Positions 7,709 to 15,818 of a stretch of 19,128 nucleotides of DNA are shown piece after piece. The stretch lies in the NCBI GenBank assembly GCA_023419055.1, contig JAEZYO010000327.1:1-19128 (forward strand). Direction: 5' to 3'. Under the pieces are notes generated by a model that saw only the letters and a list, made by a program, of their open reading frames with translations, was not told where the DNA came from and ran no database searches. The translations under genes and the position numbers were made by a program. This stretch comes from Pseudomonadota bacterium. GTDB taxonomy: Bacteria; Myxococcota; Polyangia; Polyangiales; Polyangiaceae. Position 1 is the first letter of the stretch; each line of letters opens with the position of its first letter.

Positions 7709-9712
7709 ATGACGAACGAAACGCCCACGGCACCGGCCGATCTCCGCAAGCTCAGCCCGCGCGCGAAAGGCGCGGTCGATCTCGTGAGCAAGCTCGCGCA
7801 GGGGCTGGCTCAGAGCCCGCGGCACTCCGGGGACAGCGTCTCACGGCCGCACCCGCTGCTCCTCATGGTGCGCCGCGCGTCGTTCACGACCGTCGTCGCG
7901 CCGTCGTCCGTCTGGGACAGCGCGCGCAACCTCCTCGCGCCCTACACCGACGCCCTCGCCTCGCTCGAGGCGCGCCTGCTCCTCATCGGCAAGCCCCGCG
8001 ACCCCGATCTCGACAAGGCCCTGAACCTCGGGCTCGCCGCGCTGCTCCCGCCCGAACCGGACCAGGCGGAGCTCGAGGTCGCGCTGCACCAGGCCTTCGA
8101 GCTGATGGACATGAAGGCGCGCAGCGAGAGCCGCGGCAAGTGGCTGAACCGCTACCGCTACGAGCTCGGCGAGCTGATCGAGATCGCGCGCGCTCTCACC
8201 ACCGAGCGCGAGATCGATCGCCTGCTCAACCTGATCCTCGAGAAGGCGCGCTTCGTCACCGGCGCCGACGCGGGCAGCATGTACGTGGTCGAAGGAGAGG
8301 ATCCCCAGCTCTCGCGCCGGAACCTCCACTTCAAGCTGAGCCAGAACGACTCGGTCTCGTTCGACTCGAGCGAGTTCGTGATGCCGATCAGCCCGCGCAG
8401 CACCGCGGGTTACGCGGCGCTCGAGCAAAAGACCCTGCGCATCGACGACGTGTACGAGATGCCGCCGGGCTCGCCGTTCGGCTTCGATCGCTCGTTCGAC
8501 GAAAAGACGGGCTACCGCACCCAGAGCATGCTCGTGACGCCCCTCATGTCGAGCAAGGGCGAGGTGATCGGCGTGCTCCAGCTGATCAACAAGAAGCGCG
8601 AGCCCAAGACCAAGCTGCTCGGCGCCGACGACTTCGAGCGCCACGTGATCCCGTTCGACGAGCGCAGCGAGCAGCTCGTGACCACGCTCGCCTCGCAAGC
8701 CGGCATCGCGCTCGAGAACGCCATCCTCTACGAAGAGATCCGCTCGATCTTCGAGGGCTTCGTCAAAGCGTCCGTGGATGCTATCGAGGCGCGCGACCCG
8801 ACGACGAGCGGTCACTCGCGCCGCGTCTCCGACCTCACCGTGGGCCTCGCCAGGGCGGTCGAGCGCTCCGAGAGCGGGCCCTACCGCGAAGTGCGCTGGA
8901 CGCGCGAGGACCTCCGCGAGATCGAGTACGCGAGCCTGCTCCATGATTTCGGCAAGATCGGCGTGCGAGAGCACGTGCTGGTCAAGGCGAAGAAGCTCTA
9001 CCCGCACGATCTCGAGCTCATCCGCCAGCGCTTCGAGTTCGTGATCCGAACCATCGAGTCCGACGTCCTCACGCGCAAGGTCCACGCGCTCTCGCGCGGC
9101 GCGTCCGCGGCAGAGATCGCGGAGCTCGACGCCGAGCTCGCCTCGAAGCGCGCAGAGATCGAGGAAGCGTGGCGCGTGGTCGAGACCGCGAACGAGCCCA
9201 CCGTGCTCGCCGCCGGCGACTTCAAGCGCATCGAGGAGCTCGGGCGCCAATCCTACGCGCGCCTCGATGGTCAGGTGTCCACGCTGCTCAGCTCGAGCGA
9301 GGTGAAGTCGCTCAGCGTGATGCGCGGCTCGCTCACGAGCGAGGAGTTCGACGAGATCCGGAGCCACGTCTCGCACACGTATCGCTTCCTCTCTCAGATC
9401 CCCTGGGGAGCTACCTTCTCCCGCGTCGCTCAGATCGCCGGCTCGCACCACGAGCGGTTGAACGGTACCGGGTATCCGAATCGGCTCCGCGCCGAAGAGA
9501 TCCCCCTCCAATCGAAGATGATGAGCGTCAGTGACATCTTCGACGCGTTGACGGCCAGCGATCGCCCTTACAAACGCGCCGTACCCGTGCCGAAAGCCCT
9601 GGATATTCTGGGCTTCGAGGTCAAAGACAACCACATCGACGGAGACCTGGTCCGAATCTTCATCGAGGCCAAGGTCTGGGAACCCGTCATGGGCGCGCTC
9701 TCGACGAGGTAG
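7709..9712 (+). CDS. GAF domain plus HD-GYP-type phosphohydrolase
   Basis: The product has 667 residues. Residues about 165-340 form a GAF domain ('LLNLILEKARFVTGADAGSM', 'VIGVLQLINKK'). Residues 350-630 form an HD-GYP domain with the expected metal ligands: E360, H369, H412-D413, H553, H580-H581 and D609, plus G588-Y-P590. HD-GYP enzymes typically hydrolyse cyclic di-GMP, so this protein is predicted to be a cytoplasmic second-messenger phosphodiesterase tuned by a ligand on the GAF domain. Two things are odd. About 100 charged residues (roughly 445-545) separate the HDxGK part from the segment with H553, where canonical domains have far fewer. The usual Asp before GxGYP is Asn585. The N-terminal 150 residues are not recognised. 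It is probably co-transcribed with phoH. Confidence 0.92.
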   Translation: MTNETPTAPADLRKLSPRAKGAVDLVSKLAQGLAQSPRHSGDSVSRPHPLLLMVRRASFTTVVAPSSVWDSARNLLAPYTDALASLEARLLLIGKPRDPDLDKALNLGLAALLPPEPDQAELEVALHQAFELMDMKARSESRGKWLNRYRYELGELIEIARALTTEREIDRLLNLILEKARFVTGADAGSMYVVEGEDPQLSRRNLHFKLSQNDSVSFDSSEFVMPISPRSTAGYAALEQKTLRIDDVYEMPPGSPFGFDRSFDEKTGYRTQSMLVTPLMSSKGEVIGVLQLINKKREPKTKLLGADDFERHVIPFDERSEQLVTTLASQAGIALENAILYEEIRSIFEGFVKASVDAIEARDPTTSGHSRRVSDLTVGLARAVERSESGPYREVRWTREDLREIEYASLLHDFGKIGVREHVLVKAKKLYPHDLELIRQRFEFVIRTIESDVLTRKVHALSRGASAAEIAELDAELASKRAEIEEAWRVVETANEPTVLAAGDFKRIEELGRQSYARLDGQVSTLLSSSEVKSLSVMRGSLTSEEFDEIRSHVSHTYRFLSQIPWGATFSRVAQIAGSHHERLNGTGYPNRLRAEEIPLQSKMMSVSDIFDALTASDRPYKRAVPVPKALDILGFEVKDNHIDGDLVRIFIEAKVWEPVMGALSTR

Positions 9713-9742
9713 GCGCCCGAGCGCCAGCAAGCGCCGGACGGA

Positions 9743-9774
9743 GAACGGAGGGGCGTGGCGCCCATCCGCCGTTC
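9743..9774 (+). terminator. Terminator-like hairpin after the HD-GYP gene
   Basis: GAACGG (9743-9748) pairs with CCGTTC (9769-9774), and inside it GGGCG (9751-9755) pairs with CGCCC (9759-9763). An asymmetric internal loop separates the two stems. The following bases (ACTTTCGTTTC) are only moderately T-rich. Its position 30 bases after the stop at 9712 fits termination of the phoH unit. Confidence 0.5.
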
Positions 9775-9967
9775 ACTTTCGTTTCACCTCGCCGGATGGG
9801 TGAGACGCTGCGCTGGTGTGCGCTTGCGTCATACAGTTTCTGCCAAGCGGCCTTGCGCCGCATTTCCGACACAGCCTCAAACCCTCGCGGACAAGTGTCG
9901 AGAAATCTGCCGTTAACTCCACTTCGAGGCGTTGCTCCACGAGCGCATTCAGTGCCTCACGTCACGT

Positions 9968-9984
9968 GTTCACGAGGTGTGAAC
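9968..9984. promoter_or_regulatory. Inverted repeat, candidate operator
   Basis: GTTCAC (9968-9973) and GTGAAC (9979-9984) form a perfect 6-bp inverted repeat with a 5-base spacer. A third GTGAAC lies at 10029-10034. This arrangement, 80-145 bases before the ATG at 10112, is typical of a site for a dimeric repressor or activator. No regulator gene is adjacent, so the binding protein is unknown. Confidence 0.4.
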
Positions 9985-10111
9985 CCCGCTGGTTTCGAAA
10001 TGGCAACGCTGGGTCGGCGCCAAACTTTGTGAACGAAACTCACCAAGACCGCTGGCAGATTTCAAAAGAACCGGTCAAGCTGTCTCTCAAGGGGACACAG
10101 AGAGGTGACTC

Positions 10112-11905
10112 ATGACGCAAGCCGGTGAGCGCGATTGGCTTTCACCTGGGAACACTGCCGAGGCAGTACCCGCAGCGTTTCGACAAACAGTGCTGCGCCC
10201 GACTCCGGAAGCAGCCAGTCAAGAAGAGGTCTCCGTCTCGGAGGCACTCGTAAATGTCCTGGTTGCGCTGGGAGCAGAACACGTGTTCGGCATCATCGGC
10301 GGGGGAATCGCGCCGTTTTGTGAGGCCGCTTCGCGGAGCTCGCTGCGCTTCGTTCATTGCCGTCACGAGGGGGGCGCAGCCTTCGCGGCGATCGAGGCGT
10401 CGCTCGCTACCGGGAGACTCACCGTCGTCGTGGCGACGACGGGGCCAGGTCTCTCCAACCTGCTCACGGGGATGCTGGCCGCTCGCTACGAGGGAGCGAA
10501 GGTGCTCTTCGTCTCGGGTTGCACTGCAGCGGCTCAACGCGGGCGCGGCGCGTTTCAGGAGACGAGCGGAAGCGGTCCTTACGCTCCCTTCTTCGCGACG
10601 GGCTCGCTGTTTCATCACGCACAGATCGTGGAGCACCCGGCGGAGCTCGGGCCGCTCGCTTCACGTCTGGCGAGCGGCGTGGCGCGACCGAACGGCTTCG
10701 TCGCGCACGTGGGGCTCCCCCTCGCGGTTCAGACAGCGCGCGCCCAGAGCCTCCCTCGGCCGGGTCTCACCAGGCTCGCAGCGCCCGCGCCCGATCGTGG
10801 CAGCGTGGCTCACGCCGCGGAGCTCTTGAAGAGCGCTCCGTTCGTGATCTGGGCCGGTTTCGGCGCACGCCACGCGGCCCCGTGGGTGCTCGATCTCGCG
10901 GAGGCGAGCGGCGCGCGGGTGATGTGCTCGCCGCGCGGTAAGGGCGTCGTGCCGGAGGACCATCCGTTGTTCCTCGGTGTCGCGGGCCTGGGTGGTCACC
11001 CGCAAGTCGAGGACTACCTGCGAGAACGAAAGCCGGCTCGAGCGCTGGTGCTCGGCTCGCGCCTGAGCGAAATGACCTCCTTCTGGTCGCAAGATCTGCT
11101 GCCTCCGGAAGGATTGGTGCACGTCGATCTCGACGAGAGCGTCTTCGGCGCGGCCTACCCGAACGCGACCACGCTCGGTGTGCAGGCGGAGATCGGCTCC
11201 TTCATCCAGGAGCTTCTCCCCTACTTCGACTACTCGCCGATGAAATCGGCGGTGATCCAGATCCGCCCGCGTTCGCCCCGCGCAGAGCCGCCGCCGCGCG
11301 CGGAGGGCCCCGTGCGGCCGAGCTATTTGATGGCGGCCCTCCAGCGCTACGTGGTCGACGAGAGTGACGCCATCGTCCTCACCGAGGCGGGCAATTCGTT
11401 CATGCTCGGCAGCCACTATCTCCGCTTTCAGAGCGCCGGTCGCTATCGGTCGAGCACCACCTTCGGTTCGATGGGCCAGGCCGCTGGCGGCGTTCTCGGG
11501 GCGGCGCTCGGTCGTGGCAAGGCGGTCGCGCTCGTCGGCGACGGCTCCATGTTGATGTTGAACGAGATGAATACCGCCGCGCAGTACGGGATCAACGCGG
11601 TGTGGGTCGTCTTGAACGACTCGGCGTACGGCATGATCGCTCAGGGCATGCGCTCGCTCGGCTGGAAGCCGTTCGAGGTCGACTTCCCTCGCGCTGACTT
11701 CGTCGCCATCGCCAACGGCATGGGGGTCCCCGGAGCCCGTGTCGAAAAGGAGGGCGACCTCAGGAGCGCACTCGAACGGGCGATGCGCGCAACCGGGCCG
11801 TTCGTGGTCGACGTGCAGATCGACCCGAACGAAAAGCCGCCCGCCAACCGGCGTAACCAGAGCCTGGTGAAGCAGGGCGTCACCAAGGATCGGGTGAAGC
11901 GGTGA
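10112..11905 (+). CDS. Thiamine diphosphate-dependent enzyme, acetolactate synthase superfamily
   Basis: The 597-residue product has the three-domain layout of this superfamily: N-terminal PYR domain (about 40-210) with the activating Glu86 in 'CRHEGGAAFAA' and 'TTGPGLSNLLTG'; central domain (about 230-370); C-terminal PP domain (about 405-575) with G476-D-G and N502, the Mg-diphosphate motif. Family members decarboxylate a 2-oxo acid and transfer the resulting unit, or simply decarboxylate. The usual Gln after the activating Glu in acetolactate synthases is Gly here, and no small regulatory subunit is nearby, so branched-chain amino acid synthesis is unlikely. The start is supported by GAGAGGTG five bases before the ATG. 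The last bases overlap the next gene (GTGA), coupling it to two citrate-synthase-like proteins, so a role in a dedicated side pathway is inferred. Substrate unknown. Confidence 0.9.
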   Translation: MTQAGERDWLSPGNTAEAVPAAFRQTVLRPTPEAASQEEVSVSEALVNVLVALGAEHVFGIIGGGIAPFCEAASRSSLRFVHCRHEGGAAFAAIEASLATGRLTVVVATTGPGLSNLLTGMLAARYEGAKVLFVSGCTAAAQRGRGAFQETSGSGPYAPFFATGSLFHHAQIVEHPAELGPLASRLASGVARPNGFVAHVGLPLAVQTARAQSLPRPGLTRLAAPAPDRGSVAHAAELLKSAPFVIWAGFGARHAAPWVLDLAEASGARVMCSPRGKGVVPEDHPLFLGVAGLGGHPQVEDYLRERKPARALVLGSRLSEMTSFWSQDLLPPEGLVHVDLDESVFGAAYPNATTLGVQAEIGSFIQELLPYFDYSPMKSAVIQIRPRSPRAEPPPRAEGPVRPSYLMAALQRYVVDESDAIVLTEAGNSFMLGSHYLRFQSAGRYRSSTTFGSMGQAAGGVLGAALGRGKAVALVGDGSMLMLNEMNTAAQYGINAVWVVLNDSAYGMIAQGMRSLGWKPFEVDFPRADFVAIANGMGVPGARVEKEGDLRSALERAMRATGPFVVDVQIDPNEKPPANRRNQSLVKQGVTKDRVKR

Positions 11906-12603
11906 GCGCACCAACCGCCTCCTTTCGCGGTCCGGTCGAAGCCACGGATTGGCCCTCGAAGCTCAACGCGCGCGTGACGACGCCGGGCCATGCGCCGCTG
12001 CTCCACGGCTACGACGTCGAAGGGGATCTCGCGCACTACTACCGGGGTATCGAGATCACTCTGCTCGCGCTGACCGGGGAGCTGCCCGCCCCCGGCGTGG
12101 CGCGGGCCGCGGAGATCGCGCTCGCGTTCCTCGCTCCGTGCTCCGTCGCACACGCCGCGACCCACGGCGCCGTGCTCGCGCGCCTGTGCGGCGCGACGAC
12201 GAGCGCGACGGTCGGCGTATCGGCGGTCGGCCTCGCCGAACAAGCGCGCTTTCTGCTTGACCACCACGAAAGCCTCCTCGACTGGCTCGGTTCGCGAGAG
12301 GGTGAGCTCCCGCAAGCCTATCGCTCGCCGAGCGCGATGGAGACCGCCAGCGTCGAGCGCCTGCGCGCTCTCCTTCAACCGACCGGCGTCGACGTCGGCT
12401 GGTTCTCCGAGGGCCCCTCGCGCGACGCTGCGCTGCTCGGCGTGCTGCACGCGTGCGGCCTGCGGCGGCGCGAGCTCCTCGAAACGTTGCTCGTCGTGGC
12501 GCGCTTGCCCGCCGTCGTCGCCGAAGCCTTCGCCGAAAAGACCGCCAATTTCGCCAATTACCCGACCGATCTCCCCGCCTATCGCTACGAAGACCCGAGA
12601 TAG
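11902..12603 (+). CDS. Short citrate-synthase-fold protein, first of a pair
   Basis: The 233-residue product starts at a GTG that overlaps the previous stop by four bases. Residues 35-120 resemble the citrate synthase/citryl-CoA lyase fold ('HGYDVEGDL', 'LLALTGELPAPGVARAAEIA'), and the C-terminal part (about 172-215, 'SRDAALLGVLHACGL') resembles the helix that carries the catalytic Asp, here Asp175. The segments that normally hold the two catalytic His residues (HGGA-like and GFGH-like) cannot be found, and the protein is much shorter than a citrate synthase of about 370-430 residues. It may be an inactive or repurposed subunit that pairs with the next gene product. The assignment rests on pattern resemblance by eye, so the fold is likely but the activity is unknown. 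Confidence 0.72.
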   Translation: MSAPTASFRGPVEATDWPSKLNARVTTPGHAPLLHGYDVEGDLAHYYRGIEITLLALTGELPAPGVARAAEIALAFLAPCSVAHAATHGAVLARLCGATTSATVGVSAVGLAEQARFLLDHHESLLDWLGSREGELPQAYRSPSAMETASVERLRALLQPTGVDVGWFSEGPSRDAALLGVLHACGLRRRELLETLLVVARLPAVVAEAFAEKTANFANYPTDLPAYRYEDPR

Positions 12604-12608
12604 CTCTC

Positions 12609-13484
12609 ATGGCCGATCTCACCCTGACGACGCGCTGCGCTCACTGGGGCTTCCATGATCATCGATACTTCGGGCACGACGTCTTCGAGGAGCTCCTCGG
12701 ACAGGAGACCTTCACCGGTCTCACGGTGCTCGCCGTGCTCGGCCGTCGTTTGCCGGCCGAGGATTGCGCGCTGATCGACGAAGCGGCCGTCGCCCTCACG
12801 CTCGCCGATCCGCGCATCTGGCCGCTCAAGCTCACACGCCTGCTCGCCGCCTACGGCTCGCCGATGCTCGCCGCGGCGAGCGGCCTGCTCGTGCTCGAGG
12901 GAGCGCGCATCGGGCCGAGCGTCACCGAGCACTCCGCCCGCCTCTTGTGCGAGCTCCGGGACAAGCTCGCCGACGACCTGGGTGACCCGGAAAGGGTGCG
13001 AAGCGCAGTGCTCGAGGTCGCGCGGGGCCGGCGCCTTCTGCCAGGGTTCGGCACGCCATTTCGCCCGGAGGACGAGCGACTGATCGCGTTCCGGAAGAGC
13101 CTGGCGCGCCGCGGCCGCACGGCGCTGCCCTATTTTCGCACGCTCGAAGCGGCGGCTCCCGTCATTACGGAGCTGACGCACGCGCAGCCCAACATCGCGC
13201 TCGGCGTCGCCGCCTGCTTTCTCGATCTCGGTCTCGCCGTGGGCGAGGTCGCGCCGCTCACCACCGCGCTCCTGCATCACATGTTCATCGCGAACGCGCT
13301 CGAGAGCACCGAGCGAGCGCCCGCATGGTTACGGCAGCTGCCGGACCAGGCGGTGAACTACGTGGGCCCCGCGCCTCGTCGCTCACCGCGAGCCCTCGCC
13401 GCCGAGAGCAGCGCCCGCTCGAGCCCGTCGGGCGCACAGGCGCCACAGTCCACGCGCCCCGATCAGGCGACGTTCCCGCGTTAG
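12609..13484 (+). CDS. Citrate-synthase-fold protein, second of a pair, active-site residues altered
   Basis: I place the start at the ATG at 12609, five bases after the preceding stop; the frame is open further upstream but overlaps the first protein. The 291-residue product has 'GHDVFEELLGQETFTGLTVL' and 'LGRRLPAEDCALIDEA' (about 22-60), the small-domain segment 'LLPGFGTPF' (143-151) and 'PNIALGVAACFLDLGL' (194-209) before a C-terminal 'NYVGP'. In active citrate synthases the second of these reads GFGH and the third has Asp in a 'NxDF' context; here they are Thr149 and an Ala at about 197. The HGGA-type His is also not evident. The last 35 residues are Ser/Pro/Arg-rich and probably disordered. 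It is homologous to the preceding gene product, so a heterodimer is plausible. Confidence 0.75.
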   Translation: MADLTLTTRCAHWGFHDHRYFGHDVFEELLGQETFTGLTVLAVLGRRLPAEDCALIDEAAVALTLADPRIWPLKLTRLLAAYGSPMLAAASGLLVLEGARIGPSVTEHSARLLCELRDKLADDLGDPERVRSAVLEVARGRRLLPGFGTPFRPEDERLIAFRKSLARRGRTALPYFRTLEAAAPVITELTHAQPNIALGVAACFLDLGLAVGEVAPLTTALLHHMFIANALESTERAPAWLRQLPDQAVNYVGPAPRRSPRALAAESSARSSPSGAQAPQSTRPDQATFPR

Positions 13485-13500
13485 CGCTGCTGCCGCAGCG
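13485..13500 (+). terminator. Short GC-rich hairpin at the end of the TPP/citrate-synthase-like unit
   Basis: CGCTGC (13485-13490) pairs with GCAGCG (13495-13500) across the loop TGCC, directly after the stop codon at 13484. There is no T-tract, so it is at best a weak or Rho-assisted terminator or an mRNA 3'-end stabiliser. Confidence 0.3.
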
Positions 13501-13582
13501 TGCGCTCCTGTCACGGCGCACTCAGCGGTTCTTCGTCACGCTGCGCGATCGAACACCGCAGCGCGCGTCCGCTGAACACGGG

Positions 13583-13597
13583 CATGCACGATGCATG
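13583..13597. promoter_or_regulatory. Inverted repeat upstream of sodC, candidate operator
   Basis: CATGCA (13583-13588) and TGCATG (13592-13597) form a perfect 6-bp inverted repeat around CGA. It lies about 60-75 bases before the sodC ATG, a position suited to a regulator site near the promoter. The regulator is not identifiable. Confidence 0.35.
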
Positions 13598-13606
13598 AGT
13601 GCCGGC

Positions 13607-13641
13607 GCCCGCGAAAGACCCTTCTGCTCGAGAAGGCGGGC
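13607..13641 (+). promoter_or_regulatory. Structured leader hairpin before sodC
   Basis: GCCCGC (13607-13612) pairs with GCGGGC (13636-13641), and CTTCT (13621-13625) pairs with AGAAG (13631-13635), stacked on the 3' side with an 8-base bulge on the 5' side. The ribosome site AAGGAG (13645-13650) follows three bases later, with eight bases to the ATG at 13659. A role in controlling access to the ribosome site is possible but not shown. It matches no RNA family I know. Confidence 0.4.
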
Positions 13642-13658
13642 ACCAAGGAGAATCACCG

Positions 13659-14417
13659 ATGTTGAAGATCACTCAGAAGGGCTGCTGGGCGGCGCTCGGC
13701 ATGGCCGTGTTGCTCGCCCCGGTCGCCTGCTCCAAAAAGGGCCAATCCATGACGCCCGCCAGCGGCGACGAGGTCACCACGCGCGAGTATACGGAGACGG
13801 AGACCGAGACCACGACCGCGCCGAACACGACGCCTCCGACCATGTCGGAGCAGCAAGCGACCCCGCAAATGGGTGCGGGCGAGCCCGACGTGGAGCGCAT
13901 GGCCGAGGGCAGCTCCGAGAGCGGTATTACCGGGACCGCACCGCCGCCCGCGAGCATGGAGGGCGAGAGCCCCAAGGAAGCCAAGGCCGAGTTCAAGACC
14001 ATCAAAGGCATGAAGCTCAGCGGCGATGCGGAGTTCGAAGAAATCGCCGGCGGCGTGAAGATCACCGTCGAGGTCGAGGACGCGCCTCCCGGCATGAAGG
14101 GCGTGCACATTCACGAGAAGGGCGACTGTAGCAACATCGAAGGCAAGAGCATGGGCGAGCACTTCGCGCCCATGGAAAAGAAGCACGGCCTCCCGAGCGC
14201 CGGCGAGCATCATCTCGGCGATCTCGGCAACATCGAGATCAAGGACGACGGGGACGGCAAGCTCGAGATCACGGTGATGGGCGCGAACCTCGAGAAGGGC
14301 GACCCCATGTCCCTCTTGGGTAAGGCCATCGTCATTCACCAGGGCCGGGACGTCGGAACGCAGCCCTCGGGCGGAACCGGCAAGCCCCTGGCCTGCGGCG
14401 TCATCGTCGAGGACTGA
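13659..14417 (+). CDS. sodC: Cu/Zn superoxide dismutase, lipoprotein form
   Basis: The 252-residue product starts at the ATG with AAGGAG eight bases upstream; an in-frame ATG at 13599 is rejected because it would put 20 residues before the signal peptide. A signal peptide ends at PVAC with Cys24, so the enzyme is probably lipid-anchored in the envelope. A Thr/Glu/Pro-rich spacer (about 35-105) precedes the SodC domain. All metal ligands are visible: Cu by H150, H152, H168, H227; Zn by H168, H176, H185, D188. C157 and C246 form the conserved disulfide pair. The position of the usual guiding Arg (Arg143 in the human enzyme, two before the Ala of ACGV) is Pro243, with Lys242 next to it. The enzyme converts superoxide to peroxide and oxygen. 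The gene is monocistronic, closed by the terminator at 14435. Confidence 0.93.
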   Translation: MLKITQKGCWAALGMAVLLAPVACSKKGQSMTPASGDEVTTREYTETETETTTAPNTTPPTMSEQQATPQMGAGEPDVERMAEGSSESGITGTAPPPASMEGESPKEAKAEFKTIKGMKLSGDAEFEEIAGGVKITVEVEDAPPGMKGVHIHEKGDCSNIEGKSMGEHFAPMEKKHGLPSAGEHHLGDLGNIEIKDDGDGKLEITVMGANLEKGDPMSLLGKAIVIHQGRDVGTQPSGGTGKPLACGVIVED

Positions 14418-14434
14418 AGAAGTTCGAGCATCGT

Positions 14435-14475
14435 GCGCGCGAGCTCGTCTTCGACAGGCGAGCTCGCGTGCTTTT
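14435..14475 (+). terminator. Rho-independent terminator after sodC
   Basis: GCGCGCGAGCTCG (14435-14447) pairs with CGAGCTCGCGTGC (14459-14471), a 13-bp stem with a single G-T wobble and an 11-base loop, followed at once by TTTT (14472-14475). It starts 17 bases after the sodC stop and separates sodC from the dehydrogenase gene. Confidence 0.85.
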
Positions 14476-14561
14476 GTGCTCGGAAAAGTTCGCTTGCGCA
14501 TTCTGTGCCGAGTTGCTCTAACGTTCGCCCCGACGTTGCCTGCGACTCGAGGAGGATGCCC

Positions 14562-15671
<1,110 letters not shown>

Positions 15672-15763
15672 ATCCTCACCCCCAAGGGTAGGCTTCACCC
15701 CATCGGCGAGAGTTGCGAAGCGCGGGAGAAGCGCTATCGTCTCACGACGCGACGTGGTGTCGC

Positions 15764-15808
15764 GCCCGACGAGGCCGGCCCGTACCGGGGAAAGTAAAGA
15801 CGGGCCGC
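15764..15808 (+). ncRNA. Guanidine-III riboswitch (ykkC-III)
   Basis: An H-type pseudoknot is readable. CCCG (15765-15768) pairs with CGGG (15786-15789), and GGCCCGT (15777-15783) pairs with ACGGGCC (15800-15806). The conserved ACGAGG (15769-15774), GTAC (15782-15785) and AAGACGG (15797-15803) sit where they do in the Thermobifida fusca guanidine-III aptamer, as I recall its sequence, while the helices differ by compensating changes. The downstream gene encodes a guanidinium exporter, the expected regulatory target. The ribosome site GGAGG (15809-15813) starts three bases after the last paired base, so control of translation start is likely. A separate hairpin CGCGAC/GTCGCG (15748-15753 with 15759-15764) abuts the aptamer on its 5' side. 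Confidence 0.9.
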
Positions 15809-15818
15809 GGAGGTGAAA

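Larger units (their letters stand above)
9713..10111 (+). other. Intergenic region with no convincing gene
   Basis: About 400 bases between the HD-GYP gene and the thiamine-diphosphate enzyme gene. Short open frames on the plus strand (for example 9816-10115) have no protein-like composition and weak third-position bias, so I do not call them. The region holds a terminator-like hairpin (9743-9774), an inverted repeat (9968-9984) with a further GTGAAC half-site at 10029-10034, and the ribosome site GAGAGGTG five bases before the ATG at 10112. It probably carries the promoter and operator of the downstream three-gene unit. Confidence 0.65.

Noticed and set aside
7841..9730. Minus-strand open frame of 629 residues opposite the GAF/HD-GYP gene
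   Set aside because: The plus-strand protein has conserved GAF and HD-GYP residues; the opposite frame has only shadow composition.
9816..10115. Plus-strand open frame of 99 residues before the TPP gene
   Set aside because: No clear ribosome site, no family resemblance, weak third-position bias, and it runs over the palindromic operator and the ribosome site of the real gene.
10112..11905. Calling the TPP enzyme ilvB (acetolactate synthase large subunit)
   Set aside because: No small subunit gene is adjacent, the residue after the activating Glu differs, and its partners are citrate-synthase-like proteins.
15674..15692. Possible terminator after frmA (CCT-c-ACCC paired with GGGTAGG)
   Set aside because: The stem is short with a bulge and has no T-tract; too weak to call.
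15672..15763. Guanidine-I or guanidine-II riboswitch before gdx
   Set aside because: The conserved guanidine-I segments are absent and there is no pair of ACGR-capped hairpins; the signal fits guanidine-III only.
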